NCBI GenBank assembly: GCA_023055425.1
Contig: JALGPY010000006.1
Coordinates: 89,563,935-89,627,934 of the forward strand
Direction: 5' to 3'
Source: Linanthus parryae
Taxonomy: Eukaryota; Streptophyta; Magnoliopsida; Ericales; Polemoniaceae
Length of the DNA: 64,000 nt
Shown: positions 43,871-54,740 of the stretch, one piece after another
Layout: every line of letters begins with the position of its first letter
Position numbering within the stretch: the first letter of the stretch is position 1
The notes under the pieces: generated by a model
Database searches by the model: none
The model's input: the letters and a program-made list of their open reading frames with translations, nothing else
Told to the model about the DNA's origin: nothing
Program-made: the position numbers and the translations under genes

Positions 43871-45526
43871 TAGACAAATGCCCTGCGAGAATCTCAATCG
43901 AAGTCCGAACGTCACCGGCATTGATAGAGGACGCATGCGAGGATGAGTCCATAGATGAGGAAGACTGGAGAAAACCGATACTGCGTGCAATTCCCGAGGG
44001 AATGAGCAAAGAAAACTGGGCATCCACTAAGGGGTACTGCATACATGACAATGCCCTTTACTACAAAGGTCGGGAGGAATACTCATGCGGTGCGTCTCGC
44101 AACAGGAGGGGCAAGCGTTATTGGAAAAGATTCACCAGCACACTTGCGGGGAAAGTGAGGTGTCGATTTATCGAAAGGCTCAAAGATACGGGATTCATTG
44201 GCCAGACATGTCCACAGCCGCTGCAATAATTCAAGGAAGTTGTGAAAGCTGTACATTAATGAAGGACTCTTTGAAAATTGCTCTGGTTGATGATGACGCA
44301 GATTGGAGAAAGCCACTCTTTGAATTTCTGACAGAAGGGATTGAGCCCGTGCAAAGAAAGGAAGCCGAGAAACTTAAAAGAAAAGCAGCTCGATATGTGG
44401 TGCAGGAAAACATACTCTGGCGAAGGGGCCATGAGGGGAACCTACTGCGATGCCTAGATAGCCAGTAAGCACAGGAAGTGATGGATTTATCTCACCAAGT
44501 GGAGCATCAGGGGGTGCAATACTATGCAGACAACTCCTCACAGTTGGTTATTTTTGGCCCACAATGGAGGCAGATTGCCGCACCAAGGTAAAAAGATGCC
44601 AGGAATGTCAATTTAAGGGCAACCTCGTGCATGCTCCTGCTGTAGATTTACACGCGTTGGGATCACCATGACCATTTCACACTTGGGCTCTAGATTTTAT
44701 TGGCCCCATTCGACCGGCTTCGCATGGGAACCAGTTCATCTTAACCGCGACCGAGTTGTTTACCAAGTGGGTGGAGGCAGTACCGCTCAAGACAGCAAAT
44801 GCGCTAGCAGTGGTCAATTTCGTTCAAGAAAATATTATATATAGGTTTGGAATTCCCAATACAATCCTTTCGGATAATGGCACCCCCTTTGTAAATCGCC
44901 ATGTGGCCGCGAAACTAGCAGAGTACAACATAAGGCAAGTCTGTTCCACTCCTTACTACCCAAAAGGGAATGGTCAAGCAGAAGCAACCAATAAGACACT
45001 GCTAAGGATTCTAAGTAAGATGGTCGCAGATGATCACAAAAAGTGGGATAATTCTTTCAATTTAGCATTATGGGCATATCGAACTTCACCAAGGATCCCC
45101 ACAGGAGTCTCTCCGTTCCTTCTATGCTATGGAGCTAAAGTCGTTGTACCGGTGGAAGTAAATGTCAACTCTGCGAGATTAGCCTTTCATGCATTGTATG
45201 ACAATCAACGTGATCATGACATGATTCAATTGGAAGAAAAGAGCGAGCAAGCTAAGCGGGCCAACAAGAAGTACAAGGAGAGGATTGCTCGTGCGTACAA
45301 TAAAACAGTTCAACACCGGGATTTTGCGGTTGGGGACTTGGTCTTACGAGCTTCAGATCATTGCATGCGGGAAGCAGCTCATCCAAAGTTCGCAGCTAAC
45401 TGGGAAGGTCCGTTCGAGGTTAAAGAAGTTTTTGACAGTGGTTACTGCACCATACAGAGGCTTCATGGGACTGCCACAACCTCAAGCCCGATCAATATGC
45501 GCTGGATCAAAAAGTATTACCCTTAG
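43871..45526 (+). pseudogene. Gypsy/Tat integrase, broken
   Basis: The pre-integrase part is scrambled (frames at 43990-44468; LLEKIHQHTCGES, YGIHWPDMSTAA, CESCTLMKDSL) and partly duplicated-looking. Between 44469 and 44755 decayed text holds ALDFIGPIRPAS (first catalytic Asp) across frames. From 44756 an open frame runs to 45526: FTKWVEAVPLKTANA, FGIPNTILSDNGTPF (second Asp), YYPKGNGQAEATNKTLL (catalytic Glu), LWAYRTSPRIPTGVSPF, then the C-terminal RDFAVGDLVLRAS and KFAANWEGPFEV regions. Confidence 0.88.
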
Positions 45527-45599
45527 CCTCTCTCTTTATATTTGATTCATATGACTGTTGGATTGTATGTCTAGCCCGTCAAAAAAATTCATGCGTTGC

Positions 45600-45680
45600 T
45601 TCCTCCCATATGAGGAACTTGTAGTCACGTCTCTCCCATATGAGGGTGCTTTTAATAAAAGAATTCTCCCATATGAGAAG
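45600..45680. repeat. Three CTCCCATATGAG palindromes
   Basis: CTCCCATATGAG occurs at about 45603, 45641 and 45665 with short variable spacers, just after the integrase stop. The core CTCxCATATGAG is self-complementary. Confidence 0.85.
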
Positions 45681-45744
45681 AATTTTATTATCTTAGATGT
45701 CTCTTATCATTTTATTTTATTCTTTGCTCACTTACAACAAAAGC

Positions 45745-46025
45745 CTATCTGCCGAGATAGCACCGATGTTGAAATATGATCTTAAGTGATCTAAAAGCCT
45801 ATCTGCCTAGATAGCAGCCATATTATACGATCCCATGCGATCCAAATCCTATCTTCCAAGATACCAGCAATGTTTAAATACGATCTTAAGTGATCTAAAA
45901 GCCTATCTGCCTAGATAGCATCGATAATAAACGCCTTTGTGCAAGCAAAGCCTATCTGCTTAGATAGCAACAATATTGAATCATGATCTTAACTGATCTG
46001 CAAGCCTATCTACTTAGATAGCAAG
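45745..46025 (+). repeat. Array of CTATCTGCCTAGATAG hairpin units (period about 50 bp)
   Basis: Six units of 'AAGCCTATCTgccTAGATAGCA' type at about 45751, 45798, 45849, 45902, 45950 and 46003, separated by 'GATCTTAAGTGATCT'-like spacers. A diverged seventh lies near 46234. Each core forms a 6-bp stem. It lies in the non-coding region between integrase and the PPT; tandem repeats there are known for Tat-type elements. Confidence 0.85.
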
Positions 46026-46480
46026 ACATAGCGACAACGCATTGTGCGATGCAAAACTTAGCTGCTTGAGATAAAGAATTATTCAGGAAATATCCGAATG
46101 CAAAACGCGAAGGAAACATAACTTGTTTCGTCGTATAGCAAACACGTATGCGATATTACATTTTGTTGTATCAATACAAGAACAGCAAATATGGAAGTGC
46201 ATTTCATTAACAGCCAAAATGACTTACAATTTATCTGTCTAGATAGCAGCTTACAAGCAAAAGCTCATACTAAGGAAAATTCCTACTCTAAAATGAACGG
46301 CCTGCGGGATCTAATAAGAGCTATGTGACGGCACGAATCTAGGGATTCTAGGTCATAATGGCACGCACGAGGGCTGATTTTGCGTGTATTTGAATTGGTG
46401 CGTGGCGGCGACGCGTGAACTGGTTTTTGCGCATTGAAGCCTATCCGACTAGGCGTCTTCACGTGCAAAAAGGGGGCTAA
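46026..46480 (+). other. Gypsy 3' non-coding region and polypurine tract
   Basis: No ORF is supported. The PPT 'aaaaagggggctaa' (46467-46480) directly precedes the 3' LTR. Confidence 0.8.
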
Positions 46481-47090
46481 TGTAGATAGTGCTTTCCAGA
46501 CAGACAGATCTTTGCCACATGGCGATCATCCAGCACACCTACCTGTGCTCCACACATACTGGATCACCACCCGCGCTGATCCACGTGGGGGCTGTGAGAC
46601 AGGGCCCTCGCATACCACCACACGGGACTTGTAGGGACTTAGTGGTTTGGATGCTAGAGTAAGTTCCGTCGCGCGAGCGACACCCAAGCCCGCGCGCGAC
46701 CTTTAGTAACTGCTTTGAGAGATTTATGGCACGAGCTCCATAAACCCAGTCAACCTCATGATGGTTCCGGTATACGCGGACGAAGTGCGTAACGGTCCCT
46801 ATATATGCGGACGAACGTGCCGTTGTGGTTAAGGTAATTAAGCCGCCTTTAATGGGCGCATTAACTCACTACAACGGTCATATTCTCCACTATATATAGG
46901 ATCGTTAACCCTTCCTTACATAACACGAATCACCTGAACTACGCGGGAGCTCTGCCAAAATTCTGTCTCTCTCTCATACAGTTGCCACTGCCTTACTCTC
47001 TCCCTACACACACCCTACTCTTTCTGTGTTCTTTCTATCATCTGCTCTTGGTGTATATTGAATCTTCCCCAAAAGATTCTCTCGTACACA
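46481..47090 (+). repeat. 3' LTR of the gypsy/Tat element
   Basis: 610 bp, same ends as the 5' LTR, with TATATATA at about 46891. Followed by the TSD copy ACCAT at 47091-47095. Confidence 0.92.
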
Positions 47091-47095
47091 ACCAT

Positions 47096-48790
47096 CATCT
47101 TTGGTCAAACCTCTTCATCTAGTTCCTCACCAGCACCACCACCACCACTTTCAATTCATCCTATGGTGACCAGAGCAAGAACTTTCTCTTTGAAGCCCAA
47201 TACTGGATATCATGCTTACACTGCTTCTAATGCGTTTGTGGATACTGGGCGTACAAGTTACAGACAAGCTATTCCATTTCTTCATTGTCAACGAGCCATG
47301 AATGAAGAATTTACAACTTTATAGCAGGAACTTACTTGGGACTTCTCAGCTATGCCACCTCATAGATCTCCAATTGGCAGCAAGTAGGTGTTCAAGATTA
47401 AAATAAGTGGTAAAGGTTCTATAGGCAGATATAAGGCTAGGTTTGTAGCTACGGGGTACACACAAAATTTTGGTTTAAAATACACTAAGAACTTTAGTTC
47501 AGTTGCTAAACACCAATCAATCAGAATTATGCTCACATTGGCTTCGACTGCTTGTTGGACTATGATTCATTACAAGAGGAAGTCTACATGAAGCAACCTG
47601 ATGGTTTTGTGGATAAGACATTCCATTATTTTGTGCGCAAACTGAAGAAATCCTTGTATTGATTGAAACAAGATCCTAGAGCTTGGTATAAAAAATTGTC
47701 AGGGTTCTTGCTGCACATGGGGTATCACATGAGTCCAGTTGATTCTTCCCTTTTCATTCATAAGTCAAGCAACCATTTGACTTTGTTTATGGTGTATGTT
47801 GATAACATATTATTCACATGAAGTGATTATAAGTTTATAAACCAGCTATTGGCTTCTATGAAGTCTACTTTCATGGTGAAGGATTTAGGCCAACTGTCTT
47901 ACTTTCTGGCAATTGAGGTTGAACAAATTCTGATAGTTACTCTTCTAGTTCTTATGTTTTATTGAATCGGTCAAAATATGCAAGAGATCTCTTTTTGAAA
48001 GCCAATCTTTTGGATTCCAAAGTTGTTCCTACTCCCAGTGTCTCTCCATCTACCTCCATATCTTTTCAGCTTACCAGTTTTGTAATTCTACTGCAACACT
48101 ATACAGATGCTTGGTTGGGGGTATGTAGTATCTTACTCTCACGAGACTAGATATCCAATATGCAGTTGATTCCCTCTCCCATCATATGCACAATCCTTCA
48201 TTTGCAGATGTTTTAGTACTCAAAATAACCCTGAGAATCTGAGATTTTCCAATGTATCTCTCACACATGGGTTACAAATTACTGCTTTTGGTAACGTTTT
48301 TCAACTTCATTGCAAGCATATTGTGATGCTGATTGGGCATGCCGTATGGATGATTGAAGATAACCTACTAGGTTTTGTGGGTTCCTATGTCTAAATTTAA
48401 TCTTATGGCAGGCCAAGAAGATATATGATTTGCCCAGATCTTCCACAAAAGCTGAGTACAGATCTCTAGTTGATACAACCTGCGAGGTAAAATGGTTAAA
48501 GTACTTTCTTAAAGAACTGGTAATTTTGTCATAAAAAGCAACCCCGAATTTGGAGTGACAACTTATCTGCTTTGGCTCTATCAAACAATGTAGTGTTTCA
48601 TGCTAGGATCAATCATATTGAAAATGATTTTCGTTTTATCAGAGAATTGATATGCTCTCAGCAATTGAGTGTATATCACATTGGAACTGCTGAACAGGTT
48701 ACAAATATGTTTACTAAATCCTCGTTACATTCCCGGTGTATGTATCTCATAAACAAACTTCATCTCTGTAATGTAATGCAGAGATGTGTT
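47096..48790 (+). pseudogene. Copia element 4 RT and RNase H, broken
   Basis: It continues the copia coding after the gypsy insertion: HPMVTRARTFSLKPN, YRQAIPFLHCQRAMNEEFTTL, then KARFVATGYTQNFGLKYTKNFSSVAKHQSIRIML. The catalytic motif near 47790 reads MVYVDNILFT: YVDD has become YVDN. RNase H text is scattered (SRSSTKAEYRSL-like near 48450; HIENDFRFIRELI, VYHIGTAEQVTNMFTKSSLHSR near 48610-48740). Stops and frameshifts are frequent. Confidence 0.85.
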
Positions 48791-49014
48791 TGACGTGGGC
48801 TCTTAGAGAAGTATAATAAATAGTATATGTTGTATTTGTAATCGTGTTAAAGTGATGGGGTGAGTGTGTAGTTTGTAGAAGTTGGTAACGAATTCGTTGT
48901 TTTGTTAGAGGGAAAGTCAGTTGAATTAGCTTTGTGTATAAATGATGAACTTGGCTGTTCAACTTCATTAATGTAATGAGTCCATTTCTGGAATTGGTTT
49001 TGTCACTTTCTTCA
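48791..49014 (+). mobile_element. Copia element 4, 3' LTR
   Basis: It ends TTTTGTCACTTTCTTCA like the 5' copy before its PBS, with shared TATAAATGATGAACTTGG and TTCATTAATG blocks. The start is not sharp (no clean PPT or TG could be fixed between 48791 and 48830). About 200 bp, a short LTR. Confidence 0.75.
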
Positions 49015-49193
49015 AATGAAAGGGTAACATGGCCTAGACCATGTGAATAGCCTCATCATCTTCTAACTATTCGCAACTGCACTTTCTTTTATTGTCTTGA
49101 TCTGGTTGAGTGTGATAGTTTTAAGTCACACTAAAATATGATTTGAAATTGAAATATGTAAATTATTTTGTAGTTGAAATATGTAAATTATTT

Positions 49194-49411
49194 TGTCATA
49201 ATCTCGAGCGGAAGCGATTGAAAGAAAATGATCGTGTATTCGACTTAAGTGAAATAATGTACAAGATGTCCTATATATAAGATATATAAGGAGTGAAAAT
49301 AATAGATAGATCGATGTGGGACAAATGCACAATAATTATATACATATATATATATTGTTAGCTATCAATTATTTAAATGATTTTTTTTAGAATTTAAGAT
49401 GATAGCTAACA
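49194..49411 (-). mobile_element. Short LTR (218 bp) of an unidentified reverse-strand element
   Basis: The reverse strand begins TGTTAGCTATCATC right after a PPT-like 'tttttgggagca' and ends GAGATTATGACA, giving TG...CA ends. It contains 'CACATCGAT' and an AT-rich TATA region followed by a pyrimidine-rich leader, as in plant copia LTRs. No pol is seen beside it, so the element is truncated or non-autonomous. TGTTAGCTATCA occurs again, inverted, 50 bases inside. Confidence 0.45.
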
Positions 49412-49672
49412 TGCTCCCAAAAATTGGAGTCTGTTAAACAAGCAAGAAATGTGCATTAAAAAAAATGTTTTAAAACACGTTGATTCCTCAAGGGTAAACC
49501 TTTTGAAAAGTTAGAATAGCTCAGTCACTCATAAAAACCGAAAATCAGAAATGACTTCCTATCCAGTCTCTGTAAAGAGCACAAAATTTCATTTAGATGA
49601 GCGACTGTCATGACACAAAATAACAATGTTTATTTTACTAATTGACAATTTCCAACAATTCATGGTAAAACA
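49412..49672. other. Non-coding interval beside the short LTR
   Basis: PPT-like 'tgctcccaaaaa' at the left, then AT-rich sequence without recognisable coding. It may be the 3' internal end of the truncated element. Confidence 0.4.
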
Positions 49673-50660
49673 CAGGCCCGTCTCTACCCTAAGGCAAACT
49701 ACTACCTTGCCTAGGCCCCTCACTAGGGGAGGGCCTTATAATTTCCCAAACAAGTGAGGTATTTTATTATATTAATCATTTGTTCTTAAAATTATTCAAC
49801 TATGAATACAACATTAGTGGCAGTTTACTAAATTTTGTTCTAAATTATGTATCCCGAGCTAGTTGTAATATGAATCTACTCTCTTGTTTTCCGTAATATT
49901 GATTACAATATATCATTTTCTAATTTATAAATATTGAAATAAATGTAAAAAATCCGACAAATATAGAAGCACATACATAGTACTATAGCATACGACACCG
50001 GAATTAAAGGATAAATGCTCTGACAATTTACGACAAAACATTTGACTAATTAATTTGACAAACTCTCACATTTTGCTTCTATTTTTAATTATTATGTTAA
50101 ATATTAATTAGTGATTATTTTTATTTTGAGAAAGAAGTGATCAAATTGCATATGCTATTTTAAACTTGATTAAAACTTAAATTAATTTAATTACTACTCA
50201 ATTATAAGGGCCCTGAAAACAAAAGTCGCCTAAGGCCCCAGAGAAGCTAGGGACGGCCCTGGTAAAACATTTTCCTGTAAAATGTTTTCCCTTGTTTTGG
50301 TACTTTGGTGCTGGTTGGTTGGAGGTAAAATAATTTTCTGGAAAATGTATTCCCTCAAATGATGTAAAATGATTTACACATTTCAAATTGGAAAGTCATT
50401 TTCTGGAGAGTAAAGGAGCACAACAACTCGTACTAACACCTCCACCACCAATAACAACCACTACCACCTACCTCCACCACAACCCATCACCGCCACCCAC
50501 CTACACCGCAACCCATCACTGCCATTGCCATCACGGCCCACTGTTTTGACAAGTGTCAACCAAATACGAGAAAATAATTGCTGACAAAACTTTTTCACAC
50601 AAAATATATTACGCGTAGAATATTTTTTTTCTTGTAAAACATTTTACTGCGAATCAAATT
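49664..50660. mobile_element. Outer MITE with GTAAAACATTTT ends, split by the hAT element
   Basis: Left part 'ggtaaaaca' then (after the hAT element) 'ttttcctgtaaaatgttttccc', TTGTTTTGGTACTTTGGTGC and CCCTCAAATGA. The right end 'cttgtaaaacattttactgcg' (about 50630-50655) is the same repeat inverted. An ACC/CCA-rich central stretch occupies 50440-50530. It is closely related to the copy at 21122-21241. Confidence 0.6.
49673..50261. mobile_element. hAT-type non-autonomous element with perfect 8-bp TSD
   Basis: TIRs CAGGCCCGTCTCTA (left) and CAGGGCCGTCCCTAG (reverse complement of the right end). GTAAAACA occurs on both sides (49665-49672; 50262-50269). The 589-bp AT-rich interior has no transposase ORF. 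It lies inside another MITE (49664-50660) whose own repeat unit is GTAAAACATTTT. Confidence 0.92.
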
Positions 50661-51607
50661 GAGCATAATGTAAACTAAAAAGTTAGAGTAGCTGAAACGT
50701 TTGGTGCGGACTAAGAATCTCCACGATGTGAAGTGCAGAAATCACAACTCAGGCTCAAACAACAAACCAAACTAGATTATAATTAAACCAAGATTAAACA
50801 AATTTAGATTGTGATCCCATCCCAAAGATGACGAACCACACAAGTACAATTCTGGTCATGAACGTAAGGAGTGAATCGAGTTTGTGCATCAGTTATGAAC
50901 ATGCACATGCACATGCACAGAGAAGTCACATGCTTGTAGTGTACCATTACGTACCTACCCGCAGTAGTACTGAAGAGCGGTACGTACATGTATTAGTAGT
51001 GCAATAAGTTGCCAAACGCACCATGTATGTCATGTAGACACCTGCAAGTCACAGCAGACTAAGCACATGGCGATCCTCAATTCTCTCTCTTGTTTTTTGT
51101 TACTTCATCTAATTGCAAATGCATGGTCTCATTGACCGAAGCCCAAAACGACCAAAAAACTCATTCTTCTCCAGCAAAGGTGGTAAATGTCTTGCTCGGT
51201 CATTTATGGTAAACTATCGATCCGTAATTTATGAAACCTGATCTCTCTCCATCTTTCATTGAAAATGACAATCCAACCTCTCTATAATTACTGTATTCCA
51301 TCACTATAGGTCTGTCCTAGAACATACCCTCTCTTTATTCACCACTCCGTCACAACTCTTCCTCCTCAATTTAACTTTTTCACTGGTTCACTTCGACCTT
51401 GTGCTTTAGATAGCAAAACAATGCAATTTTCAATAATTTTTTCAACGTGTTATAGAGCAACTGTTACTCTACAACACGATAAAAATATTATCAAAAAGTA
51501 CGTATTGTCATTCAAATAACTGTATGCCTTTCCTAAAAAAAATGAACGGCGCTGCCTTTATACGGCACTGTGCCATTTACTTGTGAAGGAATAATCTGAT
51601 ATAATCA
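50661..51607. other. Non-coding interval; one small hairpin
   Basis: No ORF or RNA gene is supported. There is an (ACATGC)n triplet at about 50903 and a 12-bp-stem hairpin (CGTGTTATAGAG / CTCTACAACACG, 51446-51478). Confidence 0.5.
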
Positions 51608-52028
51608 TGTATAGATCTACACACACAATAAAGCGAAAGATTTATGTGTTACCTCTTCGCCTAAGCTCCTGGTGTAGCGGATGATTGTTGATTGCTTGAT
51701 TTCACGTACCACCGTCTTGCTCCCACCGTTCTAGTGCGAATCTCGAGGACGAACACTGTGATCCACCCCACGTTCCACACGATTTTGATGCAAAAGTTAG
51801 AGAGAGATGTTAGGATTTCTAGAGCTGTCTTTGATCAGCACATGATCTCTACACAGTAGTCTAATATGTGTTCTGAATTATGTAGGAGGCTGTCTCCTTA
51901 TATAGACAGAACTTCTATTCAGTTTGCAACAAAACCCCCTAGGATTTTGTGCCTTATTGCAGCCAACCCCATAAAGTTTGTGCTAATTACATGTGCACCA
52001 AACATGGGCGCACCATATAATTCTAACA
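51608..52028 (-). repeat. Copia element 5, 3' LTR (421 bp)
   Basis: The reverse strand starts TGTTAGAATTATATGG after the PPT (CAGTGGGG...GTGGGAAA; forward 52029-52045) and ends TGTGTGTAGATCTATACA. It is closely similar to 58993-59405 through 'CATGTGCTGATCAAAG', 'GGAACGTGGGGTGGATCAC' and other blocks. Confidence 0.9.
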
Positions 52029-53251
52029 TTTCCCACTCGCACAGTGGGGCTGCACATACTTTTCATCTAGTCTCTCTCAATCTCCAACTATAATCATCTA
52101 CATAAAGTATTTTGTGGCTGTGGCATGTGACCGATGAGAGTACCTGCATTTTGGCAGATTCGTACACCAAACTCGTATAGCCAGCGCATGAAAGCTCAAC
52201 CCTTTTAAAAAATAATGCTCATCATAACTCTCGTATCCCCTAGATTCGATCAATTGTCATCTCGTAGATCATGAGCACCTACCTAGTCCCGTAGGTCGTG
52301 CTCCAATGAGTCTACATCTCATTTATTATATTCATATCCAACATGACCCCAATGGATCTCATAGGTGGGCCCAATGAAAACAACAAAAAGTATGCAACGA
52401 GAATCTTCTTTTCATCCATGTGCCACTTAGATTCGGCTCAGCTGCTTTCCCAACAGTGTCCGGAAGACCAAATCATCCATAGCCGTAAGGTGTCACACCA
52501 AAGTAGCACCACCAACCCATCTCCTCATGACACAGATAAAAGTACAAAGAGTATACACTGTCAATCCTATTCATATGATCAACGAGGCTCACACGATGAG
52601 GAATCTCAGGGACTAGTTCTACTCGCCACCTCATGTCACCCATAAGCACGCTTTATTTTTGGGAAAATATGCGCCATAGAGTTTTCACTCTAATCAGAGC
52701 GCATGTCTTATACCATAAGGACCACTATGAAGATCTTAGTTTAGTAACCCACTGACCCGATTACTGAAATGTCACACTATTGCAGACAAAATCGGTTCTC
52801 TCATATGGATTTCTCTACGCAGACTATACATGGTTTGGGGAATTAACCATCTTTGAATGGAACATATATCAATCTCACCTTGGAACTTATTCCAATGCAA
52901 CAATTAAATTCGTCTGACAGGCCTCTAGCACTATTGATAGATGTCTAGCTCGTATCTTAGGCATTTTGCCTCATATGATAGGCGTCTCATATCATATCAT
53001 ATGCTTCTAGCACTTATCGGGAATCTGCCTCATTTTCTGGTCACCTAGACTATCCAGGATATCGCAAAGGTGGTCGCTCGTGTGAGAGAGCCGACCTCAT
53101 ATCTGTGTGACATGCTCTATGCTATTACAAGAAATGTAATGTATTATGCACGTATCAAAACAACATGCAACATAACCAAACAAATCTAATTAAAATCCAA
53201 TAATCAATGTCTAGATCATATAATCAGTCTAAAATCTCTAGAAATGTATCA
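52029..53251 (-). other. Copia element 5, 3' non-coding region
   Basis: About 1.2 kb between the RNase H stop and the LTR, with no supported ORF in the element's orientation. The PPT is at the LTR border. This long 3' tail is unusual for copia but matches the wording of other copies with 'tatgatag'-rich text. Confidence 0.6.
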
Positions 53252-53700
53252 TCACTTCTCTAATTTCATATTCCTAACATGACCAACAAAAGTCGCCTTT
53301 AGAAGGGGTTTGGTCACTGGATCAGCTAACATATGACTTGTAGGAATATGTTCTAAGGCAATGTCTCCTTTAGCTACCACCTCCCTTATGAAGTGATATT
53401 TTATCTCAATATGTTTGGCTTTACTATGGTGTTTCGGATTCTTAGCAGAACCTATGGTCGTCATACTATCACAGCGTAGTGTTACTGGTCTTGGTTCGTC
53501 AACAGCTCCTAAGCTGAACAGAAACCTCTTCAGCCAAACACTCTCCTGCGCTGCCGCAGAGCAGGAAACATATTCAGCTTCCATGGTGGATAAGGCAGTC
53601 CAAGTCTCCTTGTTATTGTGCCACGTGATGACTCCTCGACCCAGCATGAAAACGTACTATGGGGTCGATTTGTGTGCGTCTAGGTCCCCACCCTAGTCAG
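53252..53700 (-). pseudogene. Copia element 5 RNase H
   Basis: GVITWHNNKETWTALSTMEAEYVSCS (conserved S-T-x-E-A-E-Y), ESVWLKRFLFSLGAV, CDSMTTIGSAKNPKHHSKAKHIEIKYHFIREVV, TSHMLADPVTKPL and a final KLEK*: complete towards the C-terminus in one frame (131 residues), with the upstream RT frame shifted. Confidence 0.9.
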
Positions 53701-54740
53701 CGTCACTATAGCCAACGAGTCGAAGCTCTGAGCCTCGATAGCACATCACGCAATCCTTCTAACCTTTGAGATATTGAGAATCCTCTTCACAGTCTTCCAG
53801 TGTCCAACACCGGGATCAGACTGATATCTGCTTACTAAATCGAATTCATGACAGATGTCGGGCCTTGTACACATCATAGCGTACATTAAACTCCCGACAG
53901 CACTTGCGTAGGGTACTCTGGCCATTTGGTCTCTCTCGTGTTGGGTCTTGGGACACATTCTAGGCTCAGTCTCTCGCCATGAGCTATAGGATTCTTGAAT
54001 GGTTTTGAGTCCCACATTTGGAACCATTCAAGTATCTTCTTTATGTACGATCCTAGAAGTCTCTTGGAACGGTCTCTCAGGATCTTTATCCCAAGAATGT
54101 AGCTGGCCTCACCGATATCCTTCATCGAAAAACGAGAGGATAACCCCCCTTTGGTGGATTCGAGTAGTCCTTTATCTTTACTGGCTAGTTGTATGTCATC
54201 TACATATAATGACGTTATCATGAACGTTTTTTTGCCAAAGCGTTTGACAGATACACAGTGATCCTCATCTACCATTGTGAAGCCATATGCCACAATGTCT
54301 TGATGAAACTTCAAATACCACGGTCTTGAGGACTGTTTAAGGCCATATATGGACTTAATCAATTTTCACACTTTGTGCTCCTGACCTCTTATCTCGAAGT
54401 CTTATGGCTGAGTTATATAGATCTCCTCGTCCAATTCTTCATTGAGAAAAGATGTCTTTACAGCCATCTGATGTAGCTCTAAGTTCATGCTTGCTACTAT
54501 TACCAATATAAGGCGAATGGAGGCAATTCTCACCACTGGGGAGAATGTCTCCTCGTAATCTACACCCTGCGGTTGGGTGTAGCCTTTCGCCACTAGCCGA
54601 GCCTTACGTATTTCCACGCTTCCTTTTGCATTTTTTGACCTTGATAACCCACTTGTTTCCAATGGCCCTACGTCTATAGGCAAACCAACTAGGTCCCAAA
54701 CATGGTTGGTTTTCATTGACTCTAGTTCTTCTTGCACAGA
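53701..54740 (-). pseudogene. Copia element 5 reverse transcriptase, motif A mutated
   Basis: IRKARLVAKGYTQPQGVDYEETFSPVVRIASIRLILVIVA, then LELHQMAVKTSFLNEELDEEIYITQP: the motif A catalytic Asp is Ala here. A stop and shift lie near 54365-54400, then MIKSIYGLKQSSRPWYLKFHQ, TSLYVDDIQLASKD (YVDD intact) and FSMKDIGEASYILGIKI. Another shift precedes YASAVGSLMYAMMCTRPDI (54027-53746). Confidence 0.9.

Larger units (their letters stand above)
38941..47090 (+). mobile_element. Full-length Ty3/gypsy (Tat-type) element nested in copia element 4, TSD ACCAT
   Basis: An 8150-bp unit with LTRs at 38941-39539 and 46481-47090 (both TGTAGATAG...GTACACA), flanked by ACCAT at 38936-38940 and 47091-47095. 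Order gag-PR-RT-RNase H-IN puts it in Ty3/gypsy. A second, archaeal-type RNase H signature after RT places it in the Tat group. The LTRs differ by about twenty substitutions and a few indels in about 600 bp by hand comparison. The insertion is much younger than the decayed elements around it, but gag and pol already carry stops. Confidence 0.93.

Noticed and set aside
38941..47090. Integrated virus of the caulimovirus type
   Set aside because: Domain order with integrase, two LTRs, PBS/PPT and TSD define a gypsy retrotransposon; no movement-protein text seen.
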